In this document: in pieces, positions 32,401-43,990 of the stretch | How positions within the stretch are numbered: position 1 is the first letter of the stretch | Layout of the letters: every line of letters starts with the position of its first letter | NCBI GenBank assembly: GCA_951812925.1 | Contig: OX638368.1 | Coordinates: 82,070,909-82,134,908, forward strand | Length of the DNA stretch: 64,000 nt | Source: Calliopum simillimum | Lineage: Eukaryota > Arthropoda > Insecta > Diptera > Lauxaniidae | Reading direction: 5' to 3' | Position numbers and translations under genes: made by a program | The notes under the pieces: generated by a model | Told to the model about the DNA's origin: nothing | What the model saw: only the letters and a program-made list of their open reading frames with translations | Databases searched by the model: none

Positions 32401-33574
32401 CCTCGACAACAGCTTTACGAAGTTTTACTAAAGCCCGTTGGCTTTTTAGTTTCTCTTCTTTGATGCGCAATTGTTTTGCTTTACGTAGAAAATAATATTT
32501 TGGCAAAGAAAGATAATATTCCAAATGCGCAAATACCATATTTCGTTGTGATTTTTCAATACAAAGACAAGCTTCATCAATTCTAAAAATAAAGAAAAGT
32601 TATTGCCCAACCTCATATCCGGTAGTCAAAAAATATACTTAAGAAATAATTCAATCAGTTTTTCGTCGAAAACAAATTTTTTTCCGCTTAAGTTCTTAGA
32701 TTTAACAATATCCTTAAACTCTACTAGATTAGCAATTACATCTGCATCCAGCTCTGGCAACTTTGTGTCACTGGAACGTAATTCTATCAATGAGAAAATT
32801 ATTCAAGAATTAATATTTATATTCTAATTTGTTTTGATTTTTTTTTTTTTAATTTTAGTTACTTTCTGAATTATCCTCTGACTTCTTGGATTTTTTGTCT
32901 GTAGGTTGAACACTTTGATTTGAATCGCTATTAGCTGCCGTTCCGTCTGAGTCATCATCTGATGAATCATCATCAGAAGATTTTGTAGCTGTGCCTTTTA
33001 ATTCACCATTAAGTGATGATTTTGTTTCACTGCCGCCCACACCTTCTTGCATTTTAAGGAAACTGTCACGTTTTGCCTTGAGCATATCTTTGACAGTTGT
33101 TGTTTTTATAGTTTTCTGGCGGCTTCTTTCTTTTTCTGAATCAGAACCACGGCCATCTACTAATGGTTTAGGTGAGTTTGATGAAGAGATCGAAATGCTG
33201 ATTGGTTTGTCTTTTTTTTTAGCACCACCACCTTTTCCGCCATTGTTTTCAATGCCACGCTGTGTTTTCTTAGCAGTTGCTGCCGATTTCTTCGGACGCT
33301 TCTCAGTAGGAGCACTGGAACAGCTGGCTTTACTTTCCGCTTCTACTTCTGCTTCATTTTCGGAATCATCTTCATCGCCATCTTCTTCGGATGAAGATGA
33401 ATCCTCTGACGAAGATGATAGTATACGTTTTTTTGGCCTGTTTGGCATTTTAATAATTTCATCTGTTTTTGTTTTCATTGATTTTGGGTTTAATTCCTTG
33501 AATTCAAGAGCCCCACAATTTATGTAAAAGCCGCCTTCAATGGTTTCGACTTCTTCGGGAACAACTTCATCATA
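29165..33574 (-). CDS. yem: Yemanuclein (ubinuclein), 3' six exons; 5' end not in view
   Basis: Ubinuclein is the HIRA-complex subunit that binds H3.3-H4 for replication-independent nucleosome assembly; in Drosophila, yemanuclein acts in the oocyte and in paternal chromatin assembly. Exons: 33574-32863, 32783-32639, 32582-32343, 32261-32190, 32111-30953, 29494-29165, all GT-AG with matching phase. The first starts within the HRD motif (YDEVVPEEVETIEGGFYIN, then CGALEF), the histone-binding signature of ubinucleins. Acidic Ser/Glu runs and basic stretches follow. Exons 3-5 give the conserved middle domain, with KKKFPWNES and VVQLWPSGWMRYEDL (family LWPxGWM). The rest is Ser/Asn/Thr-rich and disordered. 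The first half of the HRD and the start codon are missing from the recognised exons. The last exon has an in-frame TGA (29413-29411) and stays open to 29165. About 775 residues are encoded before the last exon. Confidence 0.9.
29663..29896. mobile_element. 234-bp MITE in last yem intron
   Basis: TAATTTCTTCGACTTTCAGT at the left is mirrored by ACTGAAAGTCGAAGAATTA at the right, with AGCTGCT/AGCAGCT continuing inward. Non-coding. Confidence 0.65.
30087..30113 (+). repeat. Poly(A) tract
   Basis: An A-run of about 24 residues within the last yem intron, with no recognisable retroelement attached. Confidence 0.7.
30148..30385. mobile_element. 238-bp inverted-repeat element in last yem intron
   Basis: AAAAACTTTTCACGCTTTTG with TGCGCAAT on the left is mirrored by ATTGCGCACAAAAGCGTGAA and GAGTTTTTT on the right. 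The interior is AT-rich and non-coding. Confidence 0.6.
30953..32111 (-). CDS. yem: yem large exon
   Basis: Acceptor TTATTCTGCTTAG, donor GTAATT in phase 0. It begins with the conserved YEVYQVRW and LWPSGWMRY region, then a basic helix (KEIEKRKIAAKKAKEIKKEL). More than 250 residues of Ser/Thr/Asn-rich sequence follow, including an Asn run (NTNNNNN). Confidence 0.9.
32190..32261 (-). CDS. yem: yem 72-bp exon
   Basis: Acceptor TTCCTAATAG, donor GTAAAA. Encodes PPKMPKKKFPWNESM, matching the K-F-P-W-N block of the ubinuclein middle domain. Confidence 0.87.
32343..32582 (-). CDS. yem: yem exon, start of ubinuclein middle domain
   Basis: Acceptor TTTATTTTTAG; donor GTGAGT (phase 2). It encodes a helical, Lys/Arg/Leu-rich stretch with YYLSLPKYYFLRKAKQLRIK and AVVEAMPGAITNYEAELRKY. 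Confidence 0.87.
32639..32783 (-). CDS. yem: yem small exon
   Basis: Acceptor TCATTGATAG; encodes LRSSDTKLPELDADVIANLV and on to FDEKLIELFLK; donor GTATAT (phase 2). Open in the joined frame only. Confidence 0.85.
32863..33574 (-). CDS. yem: yem exon with C-terminal half of HRD motif
   Basis: Acceptor CTATCTATTTAG before 33574; donor GTAACT after 32863 (phase 1). The HRD half is followed by SSSSEDSSSSEEDGDEDD, a lysine-rich patch and a second Ser/Asp run. Confidence 0.9.
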
Positions 33575-33631
33575 CTAAATAGATAGCAAATACATATAAA
33601 GTTTTTAAATTGAAATAAATTATTGAAGGGA

Positions 33632-33815
33632 TGTCCCAATAAAAGTGCACGATTTAAATTTTGTGCCAGAGCTGCGGTTACATTTCGACGGATACTTTAT
33701 TCCATACTTAATCGGAACATGTCTACTTTACAATGCAAAATATATGATATATCGTCACTCGCTCAAAAAATATGCGGTTTATTTTTAAATTAAATCGTTA
33801 ACTTTTATTGGGACA
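33632..33815. mobile_element. 184-bp MITE upstream of the first recognised yem exon
   Basis: TGTCCCAATAAAAGT with ACGATTTA at the left is mirrored by TAAATCGT and ACTTTTATTGGGACA at the right (25-bp TIRs). Non-coding. It sits in the yem intron 58 bp before the acceptor. Confidence 0.7.
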
Positions 33816-34939
33816 ACTTTTAGATAGATATAAAAAAGATAATAATGAAAATTAAGGTGGGAAAATGAGTTTACTTTTTAGGCTTCACATAAATAATTTT
33901 GTTGGTACGCTGCATTTTAAAAGATGCTATCAATGCCGCGGAGTATAATTTACCATGAAAAACTTCTCAGGTTTTGCCCCTCCAAAACTTTATTAAATTT
34001 TCTTGAATACTTGTGAAACATAAAATCGAAACGAGATGGATGGTAATAAATAATGTCATTGGTTAAATTTGTTTAACAAGTTGGATAAGTACACCGTTTT
34101 AAAGTTTTTGCTTATTCTTGGATAGGGTAACTAAGGTAAGTCTTTTAATTAAGGGTCAATCCTACATTTCATGAATCTAGCTTTATTTGATTGGCCACTT
34201 GGCCTTGCATATAATTGCCACCCTATCAATGTATCGGCCTTAATAAGTCCAAAAGAGGAATCCTTTGATAATTTAGCGAGCAACTACAAGATCTTAATCA
34301 CGATAAAGGGAATCCCATATGAAATAAAAACTACAAAACCTTGTCTTCGAATCGCTAGGACCGGGATAAAATTAAATGCACTATAATGGGCCTTCGCAAT
34401 CTACTACCTGCGGATTATTAATTACCTACTTCATCATTTTAATTACCTACTAGAGTTCCGAAGAGGCACAGTTAATTACGCTTAAGTACCTCGACCTAAA
34501 ATGGTAACGTTTTGAGGCACATAAGCGGGTTATAGCCGGTTTTCACCGGAGATTTATGAAGTAACTAAGCCGTAATTCACTTCCATCAACATGTGGTGGA
34601 AACAAGCAAATTTTAAAATTTAAATTTAAATTTGTTAAATTATTTGTTTTTCCGATAAATTTTCGGTTTTAAAAAAAGCCTTAAAAATGAAAACGTAACC
34701 ATAAAAAAACTTAAATTTGCTAAATGTACATACAAACTTTTATTAAAATTCAGTAGGAACTTAGAAACAAGCATTTCTAGTTTCATTTAAAGAAAATTGT
34801 TAAAAAATCAATTTAAAAGAACAAAAAGGTTAATCAAATTAAAAAACGTTTTTTCATATAGTTTCAAACCATGTATTTTTAAGAAGATGATATCCAATTA
34901 TTCTAGAACGCATAATTCGCAAATAAAAATAAGTTGTTT
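33816..34939. other. No recognisable gene; presumed yem intron
   Basis: Both strands were read for the missing HRD half (FIDDSEA-like) and for domain signatures. None was found. There are no clear inverted termini. The segment is less AT-rich at 34130-34600 than its flanks. Confidence 0.35.
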
Positions 34940-35756
34940 TTTGGGAAGACATTTGTCGTGCACCCACACCATATAACACTGCAAATATTGTGTTCATTTA
35001 ATTATGGCGACGACATCTTTGTAGGCTATGTTGCAATACATGCACCTCATTTCTTTATTAGGCGGAATGTCAGGGAGAACTTCGTCATCCTAAGAGTCCA
35101 TTAACTTTAAACTGACGACAGATTCGCTGCAGGAACTTTTGTTTTTAGGACGATGTATTTCTTTTTAACCACTTGATTTTTCTGCTTCCGTTTTTTCTCC
35201 TCTGTTTTTCATTTCCGGACCTGAATAGCTTCAATACTCTTCTCCAGATTTTTTTTCGAAGATTTCTTCAGCATTCTTGGTTTAGACTTTTTTCCTCGGT
35301 TACTCGTTAAAGGAAGTTTAATTTTTGGTGGAGGGGATATCTCCCCAGGACTGATTCGCTTGCTTTTAGACGCCACAATCGACGAAGGATCAGGCGAAGA
35401 ATTTTCGGGACATACTTGTAGATCCAAATTTTCGTTTTCTGTCACTGCGCTCATTAGATATTCGATCGTTGGGTTTTCTGTTGAAGAGTTTTCTATTGGC
35501 TCTTCAGGATCACCTTCAATTTCTCCGGTAATAAAGTCGCTTTCAGAAAAACTGTTATTGTTAAAATGGTATTTTAAGCCACTATTTGTCCCGACTGAAC
35601 CTTCAGACAAGCTCTGGAAAAAAGCTCTGCAATATCAAATTGTGTGATTTTTCTCCTTCTCCCGTTTTCTCCAAGGGCTGCAATTTGTGAGTCGATTGCG
35701 GAGGAAGCGAACCAATTTCGACTCGGAAAAAAACAATAATGGAGGCCGGTGAACAA
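34940..35756 (-). pseudogene. Pogo/Tigger-like transposase C-terminus, decayed
   Basis: The minus frame 35756-35574 encodes RKITQFDIAELFSRACLKVQ, the D-I-A-x-x-F-x-x-A-Y-x-K helix at the end of pogo/Jerky DDE transposases. After a frameshift and short deletion, the frame 35610-35209 takes over with NNNSFSESDFI, matching the family's L-N-x-x-x-F-x-x-x-D-F block. A Ser/Pro/Lys-rich tail follows. Beyond its stop, PPNKEMRCMYCNIAYKD and WVHD (about 35080-34940) look like the C-x2-C ... W-x-x-C terminal zinc knuckle of these proteins. No catalytic core remains, so it is an inactive fragment. Confidence 0.6.
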
Positions 35757-36200
35757 TTTTTCCCTCTCCCGGCAACAAGAATTTTTTTATATTTTTATCT
35801 AAATTTTGTTAGAATGTTCAAGAGAAATGTTGGAGAGGAAAAAATAATGGAGATCGGTGTAAATTTTTCACTTTCCAGTAAGAGATTTTTTTTTCTTTTT
35901 TTGATATTTCAATCTTAATTTTGTATAGGACCCCTTTAAGGGGTAGAAAAAAAGGGGTTAGTTTGTTCGAGAGAAATGGTGGAGAGGAACAAATAATGGA
36001 TATCGGTGGACAGTATTTTCGTCTATCGATAACGAGGGAATTTTTATATTTTTATCTAAATTTTGTATAGGACCCCCTTAAGAGGTGGAAAAAAAAGGGT
36101 TAGTATCTTCGAGAGAAATGTTGGAGAGGAAAGAAAATATAATCAAGGTCAGTGAAAATTTTCCCGCACGGTATAGGATTTTTTTTTAAATTTCTATCCA
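35757..36200 (+). repeat. Decayed satellite, GTTGGAGAGGAAAAAATAATGG family
   Basis: About three units of 130-170 bp. Each has a T-rich ATATTTTTATCTAAATTTTG block, GACCCCCTTAAGAGG, a RAAAAAAGGGGTTAGT block, CGAGAGAAATGTTGGAGAGG and AATAATGGA. The same family recurs at 40590-42180. Confidence 0.7.
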
Positions 36201-36343
36201 AACTAGAATCGCCTAATGGTCAAAATTTTACCACAAATGTATTAAATAATTTTGATACTTTTTGGACAGTTTTAGTACCTTTTTTTGCTGTTTGGTACAA
36301 AATATCATCCCTGGTACAATGACAAATGTGAAACGAAAACAAA

Positions 36344-37128
36344 CTAGTAAGGGTGTAACCTTTGGCCTGGCCAAACATTAAATACCCTACACTCCAGTAT
36401 TTGGAATATGTTGCTTAGGTATATGGGAGGACCCACGCCCTTTTGTCCGAGTTCACCCAGTTTTTGCTCAGAGCTTGCATTTATAGTTCTTAGTGTATGA
36501 ATGAAATTCGGTTTGATTATCTCAAAAAACGTTTTGTCCGATTTCATCTAGTTTTAGCTCAGAGCGTGCATTTAAGTGAAATTTAGTTGGATCATCCCAA
36601 AAAGCTCTTTCAGCATAGCATTTTAAAATGTTTGCTTATATGGAAGGTGCCACGGCCCTTGTCCGATTTCACCCAGTTTTTGTTGAGAGCTTGCATTTAT
36701 AATTCTTAGTGTCTGAGTAAAATTTAGTTCGGTTATCTCAAAAAACTCTTTCAGTAAAGCGTTTTGAAGTTTTTGCTTATATGGGAGGAACCACGCCCTC
36801 TTGTCTGATTCCACTCAGTTTTTGTTCGGAGCTTGTATTAATAGTCCTTAGTGTCTGAGTAATATTTAGTTGGATTATCTCAAAAACCGCTTTACGTATA
36901 GCGTTTTGAAGCTTTTGCTTATATGGGAGGAGCCACGCCCCCTTGACCGATTTCGCCCAGTTTTTGTTGAGAGCTTGCATTTATAATTCTAAGTGTCTGA
37001 GTAAAATTCAGTTCAATTATCTCAAAAAACGAATTTAGTATAACGTTTTGAAGCTTTTGCTTATATGGGAAGTGACACGTCCTCTTGTTCGAATCTGCCC
37101 AGTTTTTGCTAGAGCTTGCGCTAATGTA
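36344..37128 (-). mobile_element. Second DINE-1/Helentron-like copy, 5'-truncated
   Basis: Read on the minus strand it ends in the hairpin TTTGGCCAGGCCAAA-like sequence (36359-36374) and CTAG (36347-36344), exactly like the copy at 8131-9010. Upstream lie about five tandem units of about 150 bp with GGCGTGGC and a TTTTGAGATAATC block. The microsatellite and 5' end are missing. It is cut at about 37128, where an RTE-type LINE begins. Confidence 0.75.
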
Positions 37129-40100
37129 TGTATGTATGTACGTATTCTCCTTTAACTCCAAGGAGGAACATAGGGCCAATATGAAACATCTCCATTCGTC
37201 GCGATCCCTTGCGATGACTTTGATCTCTTGCCACGACTTTCCCGATTCTTGGATTACCTTTTCCAGTGACCTTTTCCAGTTGGTTTTGGGTCTACCCAAA
37301 GTTGGCTTGTGGATTCAACTCAAGAGCCTCGCGACAAACTTCGCTGTGTGGTTTCCGGAGAGTGTGACCAATCCATCTACATTTGCGCAGCTTGACCTCA
37401 TTTGCTATAGTCTTCAGATTGCATTTTTGATTTAGCTCGGCATTTGATATAGTACGCGGCCACCAAACTTTTAGTATACGCCCTAAGCATTTGTTGACGA
37501 ATACTTGCAGCTTGTTCGTTAGTTGTTCAGTAACAAGCCATGTTTCGCACCCATATAGCAAAACCGATTTCACATTCGAATCAAAAATGCGCACTCTCGT
37601 TTTAGTGGATATAACGGATGAAGACCATATTTTGTTCAGTTGAGCAAACGCGCCTTTTGCTTTTGCTATTCTTGAGTTGATATCCTCTTTTGCTCCACCA
37701 TCCATGGAGATAATGCTGCCTAAATACGTGAAGCTGTCGACGTTTTCGATGTCATCACTGCCAGCTCTAAACGGGATGTCATTGTTTTGCGTTTAACCTC
37801 ATGCTTTTAGTCTTGGATACATTGATTTTTAGGCCGGCCTTTTGTGATTCCAAGACAAGGTCTTCAATTTTGCTTTGCATATCTGAATTTTTGGACGATA
37901 AGAGGCAGATGTCGTCAGCGTAGTCGAGATCTTCCAGATGTTCGGTAAAGTTCCATTGGATACCCCTTTTGGCCTTATTAAGAGCTTTATAAAAGATATC
38001 ATCGAGCAGGATAAGGAAGAGTGATGGTGATAGTAGACACCCCTGCCGTACGCCTGGGTTAGTGGTGAATGTCGGTGACAACAACTCGTTGTGTAACACA
38101 CTGCATTTAAAGCCTTCATGTTGTGCACGTACTAAGTTTATGGCCTTTGCGGCAATACCTCTTCGTTGCAGTGAAACCCAGATGTTTTCTCGGGAGACAC
38201 TGTCGAAGGCAGTGCTATAGTCTACGAAGACAAGTTGAAGTGCAGCACGCCACTCGCAATTATTCTGAGGGTGTTGATTTGATCCACGCATGATCGGTTT
38301 CGCCGGAATCCTGTTTGCTGCTCTCGAATGGCCGAATCAAGTTTTTCGCTTACCCTGTTCAGAAGCACTTTCGTCAATACTTTCGATGGTACTGAGAGCA
38401 AGGTAATGCCTCTATAGTTTCGGCACTAGCTTAGGTCACCTTTTTTCGGCAGTTTGACTAACATGCCATGTAGCCAATCTTCTGGCAAACGCTCTTCGCT
38501 CCAAATTTTGGTGAGCAGAGGATGGAGAATTTTAGCTGATGTTATGGGGCATGCCTTTAGCAGTTCAGCTGTTATTTGATCTATACCGGCGTCCTTGTTG
38601 TTTTTCATGCTTTGGATAGCTTTCACTATTTCATCGATTGTAGGCGGTGGTGTTTGTATTCGACTACAACTGCGAGTCACTGCAGTAGTTGTAGTTGGTG
38701 ATTCTGGTTATGGGGATGTGGTAGACATGGGATTTAGTATATCACAAAAATACTCTTTCCATCTCTTTAGTTGGTCGTCCGCGGATGTTAAGAGATTTCC
38801 GTTTTTGTCTTTGATCGGTAAGCTCTGTTGGTGTTTCTGCCAGATAATTTGCGGTTGATATCGTAAAGCTGCCTGAGATTTTGAGCATTTGCAGCGCTTT
38901 CGGCTTTGCTAGCGAGGTCGTTATACATTCTTCATTTGTCTTGTCTGCACGATCGCCTGACTTCTTTACTGAGAGAGTTAAAGACCTTTTCGGCGACCTT
39001 CTTTTGCGTTCTAGTTTTAGCGTCGTCCCTCAGTTTTTTCGCGCTTCTTCTTTTTTCAACAAGACCCCAAGTTTCCTCGCTCATCCAGTGCTTCTTGTTC
39101 GAGGATCGAAACCCAAGTATTTTTTCACTGGAGTTTAAGAACGCCGCCTTAGCGGCCCTCCATGATGTTTCAATACTTCCACCACAATCGAACGAAGCTG
39201 TTTTAAGTTCTTCTACGAAAGATCTGCGTATCTCGTCGTTCTTAAGCTTAAGCACGTCGAATTTTTTGCTACAGATTGTTCGCTGGGACGTTTATTAGCG
39301 GCAAGTTTTAGTCGAATGACCGCGACGAGAAGATAGTGGTCGGAGCCTATGTCAGCGGCCCTCTTTACTCGTACGTCCAGAAGACTCCCTCTTCATTTTC
39401 TGCTAATGCAGAAGTGGTCGATTTGGTTTTCAGTGATATTGTCTGGAGACACCCAAGTATTTTTATGGCAGTTTTTGTGTGGGAATAGTGTACCACCAAC
39501 GACAAGACCGGCTGCACTGCAGGCGTCAATGAGAAGCTCTCCATTGTCGTTTTTCGCATCCAAACCATGTCTTCCAATCATGTGCTCGAGGTAAAGGTTT
39601 TCTGAGCCTACTTTGGCAATTAAATCGCCCATAACCATTATGATGTCGTTCTTGTGAGCACTGTTTATTGCTGCAGCGAGCTGGCTGTAGAATTCATCTT
39701 TGGTTTCTCTCTCTGCCAACTCGGTGGGCGCGTATGCTTGGAAGATGGTAATATATCTTGCGGGGGTTCGAAATCTACACCAAATGAGCCTTTCGTTTAC
39801 AGGTTTCCATTCCATAACTGCCTTTACTGCAGTTTTACTTAACAGAAATCCAACTCCATCCCTGTGGATGTCATTTTGCGCTCAACCGGAGTATAGAAAT
39901 TTTTCGCCGTCAGGAAGTATATATTCGCCGGCACTACACTTGCTTAATCCCAATATCTCAAGGTTGAATTTGTGGAGTTTTCTTACGGCTTGGTGTATTT
40001 TGCATGGTTCATTAAGAGTTCGGACATTCCAAGAGCCGATGCGTGTTCGAGTTTTCATCGAAAGGATTTTAAAATTTTGACGAACCATATTGGTTCCAGT

Positions 40101-40560
40101 TATAGGAGAATCATTCCTAATTATTCATGTTTCTTGCACCTCCAAATCCGATGTGCATGCTGCCGAGGCAGGTGGATTAACCACACTCTGGTGGGTACCA
40201 CTTGGAGAGTTGTTTTCCATCGTTTTTCGATCCATGCTTCATTAGTATAATCTTCTCTGCAACGCCCCACGCAGTAAATTATAAGCTTAAAGCTGGATCC
40301 GGAAAGCGCTGCAACTATAGTGGCCAAATTCACATTCAATTTCAGCCGCCCAATCTGGAACAGACGCTGACCTGGGAGCCGCCTACTTTGGGTCAGACGC
40401 TTCAGAATTTCGACAAGATGCTTATTTTAAGGCGGCATCGACTCGCCTTGTCAGTGGCAGTTACGGGCCTTGTGAGTTTTTCTTTCGCGGCGCAACGCTG
40501 TCCAACGCTACACCCTTCCACACCCTGGCTGGTCACCCGCATTTAGTCACCTTTTACGAC
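37129..40560 (-). mobile_element. RTE-clade non-LTR retrotransposon, mutated
   Basis: The minus-strand frames follow the order of an RTE element. The endonuclease begins with TRIGSWNVRTLN (40088 on). It continues through a stop at 39882 into NDIHRDGVGFLLSK, IFQAYAPTE, VMGDLIAKVG and IDHFCISRK. A linker comes next, then the RT with TIDEIVKAIQSMKNNKDAGI-like fingers, FVDYSTAFDSV, GVRQGCLLSPSLF and LDYADDICLL (intact catalytic box). The thumb and C-terminal zinc-like part (WLVTEQLTNKL, CRWIGHTLRK) follow. The 3' tail is a short (TACA)n repeat at about 37129-37141. Several stops and shifts make it inactive. Its upstream third (39589-40560) is part of the 4.4-kb triplication. Confidence 0.85.
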
Positions 40561-40589
40561 AGGCAAGTTTTTGTGTTGCGTATTAATAT

Positions 40590-42180
40590 ATAGATTTTGT
40601 ACAGAAACTCCCTTAAGAGGTGAAAAAAGGGGTAAGTATGTTGGAGAGGAAAAAATAATGGAGGCCGGTGAACATTTTGCACCCTCGCGGTAGCAGGGAT
40701 TTTTTTTTATATTTTTATCTTAATTTTGTATGGGACCCCCCTTAAGGAGTGGAAAAAAGGGGATTAGTATGTTCGAGAGAAATGTTGGAGAAGAAAAATT
40801 ATTGGAGGTCGGTGAACATTTTACATGATTTTACCGACTTTCGCCGGAGGTATGATAATTTCAAAAATTTAGTTAATGTTTGTACAGCTTTTTCAGTTTT
40901 TTAAAAATTAATCAGGCGTGTTCCAGAATCCGATTGTGTTCGGAAGTGGATTTGTTTCCGATAGTTGGTGTTCTGTATTCCAAAGTACGGAAATGAATTC
41001 CGATTTGAACTTCGAACGGATTTATTTAAAATATTTGATGCTCCACATTTCGACATTCAGAAATTTTTTGTGAAATCAATCCAAACAGTTGACAGTTTGC
41101 GAAATTGAAAAATTCTTGCGTATGCAAGATATGAGTACCGAAAACTGAGCTCAGATTTTTATAGGTAACGAGAAAGTGGATGTTGCAGGATACGGTGGTC
41201 CATTTTTTCAATCTCCTAGTAGTCTATCCTTATTGGGGATAAAAAAATAATGGATCTTGTGATACATTTGTCCCATCTAGGGGTCACCAGGGATAGTTAC
41301 AGCGAATTTTCAAAAATGTGGACTTAGTAGGGGGACCTCCAGAAGGGTGAAAGATATGGGGTAGATTGGCTTGGGGGAAATGTCGGAAAAAATAATTGGA
41401 CCTGGTTTTACGTTTTACTCTTCTATGAAATGCTCCGGGGGAGCTAAGAATTATTTTTCGATATTTTTCCTAATTTTTTTTTAGCGTTTTTGTAGGGGGG
41501 ACGCCCAAAGAGGTGGCTTTTAGGGGGTAGGTGTGTCAACGAAAAATATAAGGAAACAAAAAATAATAGGACCTAATTGGATATTAAGCTTATATTGCGG
41601 GCATCCCGGGACAAATGCAGCAAATTTTCAAAAATCTGGATTTTAAAGGGGGGCCCTTAAAAGGGTTGCAGATAGGGTGCAAGTGTGTCAAGAGAAAACG
41701 TTGGAGAGGAAAAAATAATAGAACTTGGTCATACATTTCACCACTCTAGAGGTCACTCCGTGGGAGCTTTGAACTATTTTTAGAAATTTTTTTAATTTTT
41801 TGAGTTTTTTGTAGGGGGACCCCCAAAAGGGGGACAGATAGGGGGTAGGTTTATCACATTAAAATGTTGGGGATAAAAAAATAATAGGACCTGGTAATAC
41901 ATTTTATCTATCTTGGGGTAATTCTGGAACAGTTACAGCGAATTTTCAAAAATGCGGATTTTGTAGGGGGGACCCCCGAAGGGTGATAAATAGGGGGTAG
42001 GTGTGCTTGGAAAAAATGTTGGAAAGAAAAAAATAATGTAACCTGGTCATACATTTCAGCCCTCTAGGGGTCACCCCGAGGGAGTTATGAATTATTTTCG
42101 TGAAATTTTCGCAAAAGTGCCCCTCTTTGGGACCGATGGGGCAGGTGTTACCCCCCTCCAATTGGGACCAAACTTTGGTA
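40590..42180 (+). repeat. Decayed G-tract satellite inside the triplicated unit
   Basis: About eight diverged units of 130-190 bp share GTTGGAGAGGAAAAAATAAT, a CTGGTAATACATTT block, AGGGGTCACC, CAGCGAATTTTCAAAAATG and GGGGGACCCCC. A unique stretch at about 40830-41210 interrupts it. Copies recur at about 44995-46575 and 49390-50965. Confidence 0.75.
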
Positions 42181-42384
42181 TAATCAGTTTTTTGAGTAAC
42201 CTAACAAAATTGGCCCGTGCAAGCTATAAATATCGAAAAAACGCGCACTAAAACCAGGCTAATGTATACTTATCTTGAAAATTTTATTTGTTATATCATC
42301 AGGAGACTAAAAACAAACAAGATTATGTTTTATTATAATATCTTTTTACATTTCTAAAAATTAAAAAAATTTTTAATTACGTAA

Positions 42385-43990
42385 CATTTTATTCTGTAGA
42401 TCGTAACGGACGACAACTTGACTTAGTTTTGGTTACAGATAGTAGTAAGGTTATTGTAAATAACGCCTTCAATGCCCTAAGTGTGGTTGATACTTATCAT
42501 CCACCTTTGAATATATTGTACCAATCAGATCAAAATAATTTAAATAATGAATGCTCTTCTATTAAAATTTATGAATTCAATTTCAAAAAAGCTGACTTTT
42601 GGAAGTTGAATGACATTTTAAGGAACAATGTTAATAATTTTTTAAACTTCTTTGAAAATAATTCTTTGGATAATAACATTTAATTTTTCTATAAAGAACT
42701 TTTTAAAGCTATAGCTCTGGCAGTGCTATATACATTTAAATACGTTAATAACTCTTCATACCCTTGGTATACAAGAGACTTAAAGAAAATTCGTAATAGT
42801 CGTAACAGGGCTTGGAAAAAATATATCTGTAGTCAAAACCGAAACGATTTAGAAAATTACAACAAATTGTTTGACGAATTTAAATTAAAATCAGCTTCTG
42901 CTTATTCTGAGTATTTGAATAAAATGAAGCTGAACATTCTCCAAGACCCCAAGAATTTTTGGGGATTTATTAATTCAAAAAAAAAGTCTGACGGTTTTCC
43001 GACTGAGTTCAAGACTGGTGACGATCTTACCAGCAACCCCGAAATAATTGCGGGGTTGTTTGCTAACTTTAAGAAAGGATGTAAAAATGATGTTTCAAAT
43101 TACAGGCCCATAGCCAAGCTATCATCAATACCAAAGCTTTTTGAAAAAATTATATACGATCAAGTCAAGGTGTGCTGTGTGAAGTCATTACATCACGTCA
43201 GCATGGTTTTGTTAATGGCAGATCTACAGTATCTAACCTTCTGGATTTCACTTCTTTTACATTAAATTCTTTGGACTCTGGTGGGCAAGTTGACTGCATC
43301 TACACAGATTTCAGTAAAGCATTTGACAAACTACCACATAACTTAATTTTGTTTAAATTAAAAAAGCTTGGATTTCCTTTAAATTTTGTCAGTTGGATCG
43401 AATCTTATTTGTCTGATCGTTCGGAAGGTGTTGTCACCTCCTTTTACTGCGTCTTCAGGTGTTCCGCAAGGAAGCCACTTGGGACCTCTCCTGTTTATTT
43501 TAGCAATAAATGATGTTACTCACATTATTAAAAACTCTCATTTGCCAATATATGCAGATGATATGAAAATATACAGGATCGTGCAGGGAGTTGAAGACAG
43601 TTTCCTACTTCAGTCTGACTTGAAATCTTTTGAAGTTTGGTGTTGTAAAAATAGCTTACATCTCAATTCTGATAAATGCCAAACAATGACTTTTCTAGAA
43701 AAAATCAAATCGTAGAGTTTAATTATAAATTTAATGATAAACATATCTGTCGTGTCGATTCAGTCAAAGACCTTGGTATAAATTTTGGATGCTAAACTAA
43801 CGTTCAATGAACATATTAATCAAATTTGTAAAAAATCTTCATCACTGCTTGGCTTTATTAAACGATGGGCAAAAGAATTTAATAGCCCTTTAGTAACGGT
43901 GACTTTATATAACACAATTGTGCGTCCTCACTTAGAGTACGCTAGCCAAGTTTGGTCACCATTTTATAATATACACATTGATAGAATTAA
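42385..43990 (+). pseudogene. Jockey/CR1-type RT fragment, unit 1
   Basis: Plus-strand pieces run in order. First is the endonuclease end (GRQLDLVLVTDSS, then SVVDTYHPPL). Then come the linker with PWYTRDLKKIRNSRNRAWKK and NFWGFINSKK, RT fingers with NDVSNYRPIAKLSSI, FVNGRSTVSNLL, TDFSKAFDKLPH, GVPQGSHLGPLLF, PIYADDMKIY, and the thumb up to SPFYNIHIDRIK. Frames change at least three times. There is an internal deletion between AGLFANF and KKGCKNDV that removes about 100 residues. It is cut at 43990 by the next repeat unit. Confidence 0.85.

Noticed and set aside
31173..33527. Plus-strand frames over yemanuclein (for example 31641-32090, 32991-33527)
   Set aside because: They are antisense to exons with confirmed splice phase and ubinuclein motifs; composition explains the openness.
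39654..40546. Plus-strand frames opposite the RTE endonuclease (and their copies in units 2 and 3)
   Set aside because: Antisense shadows of the endonuclease coding strand; they recur only because the segment is triplicated.
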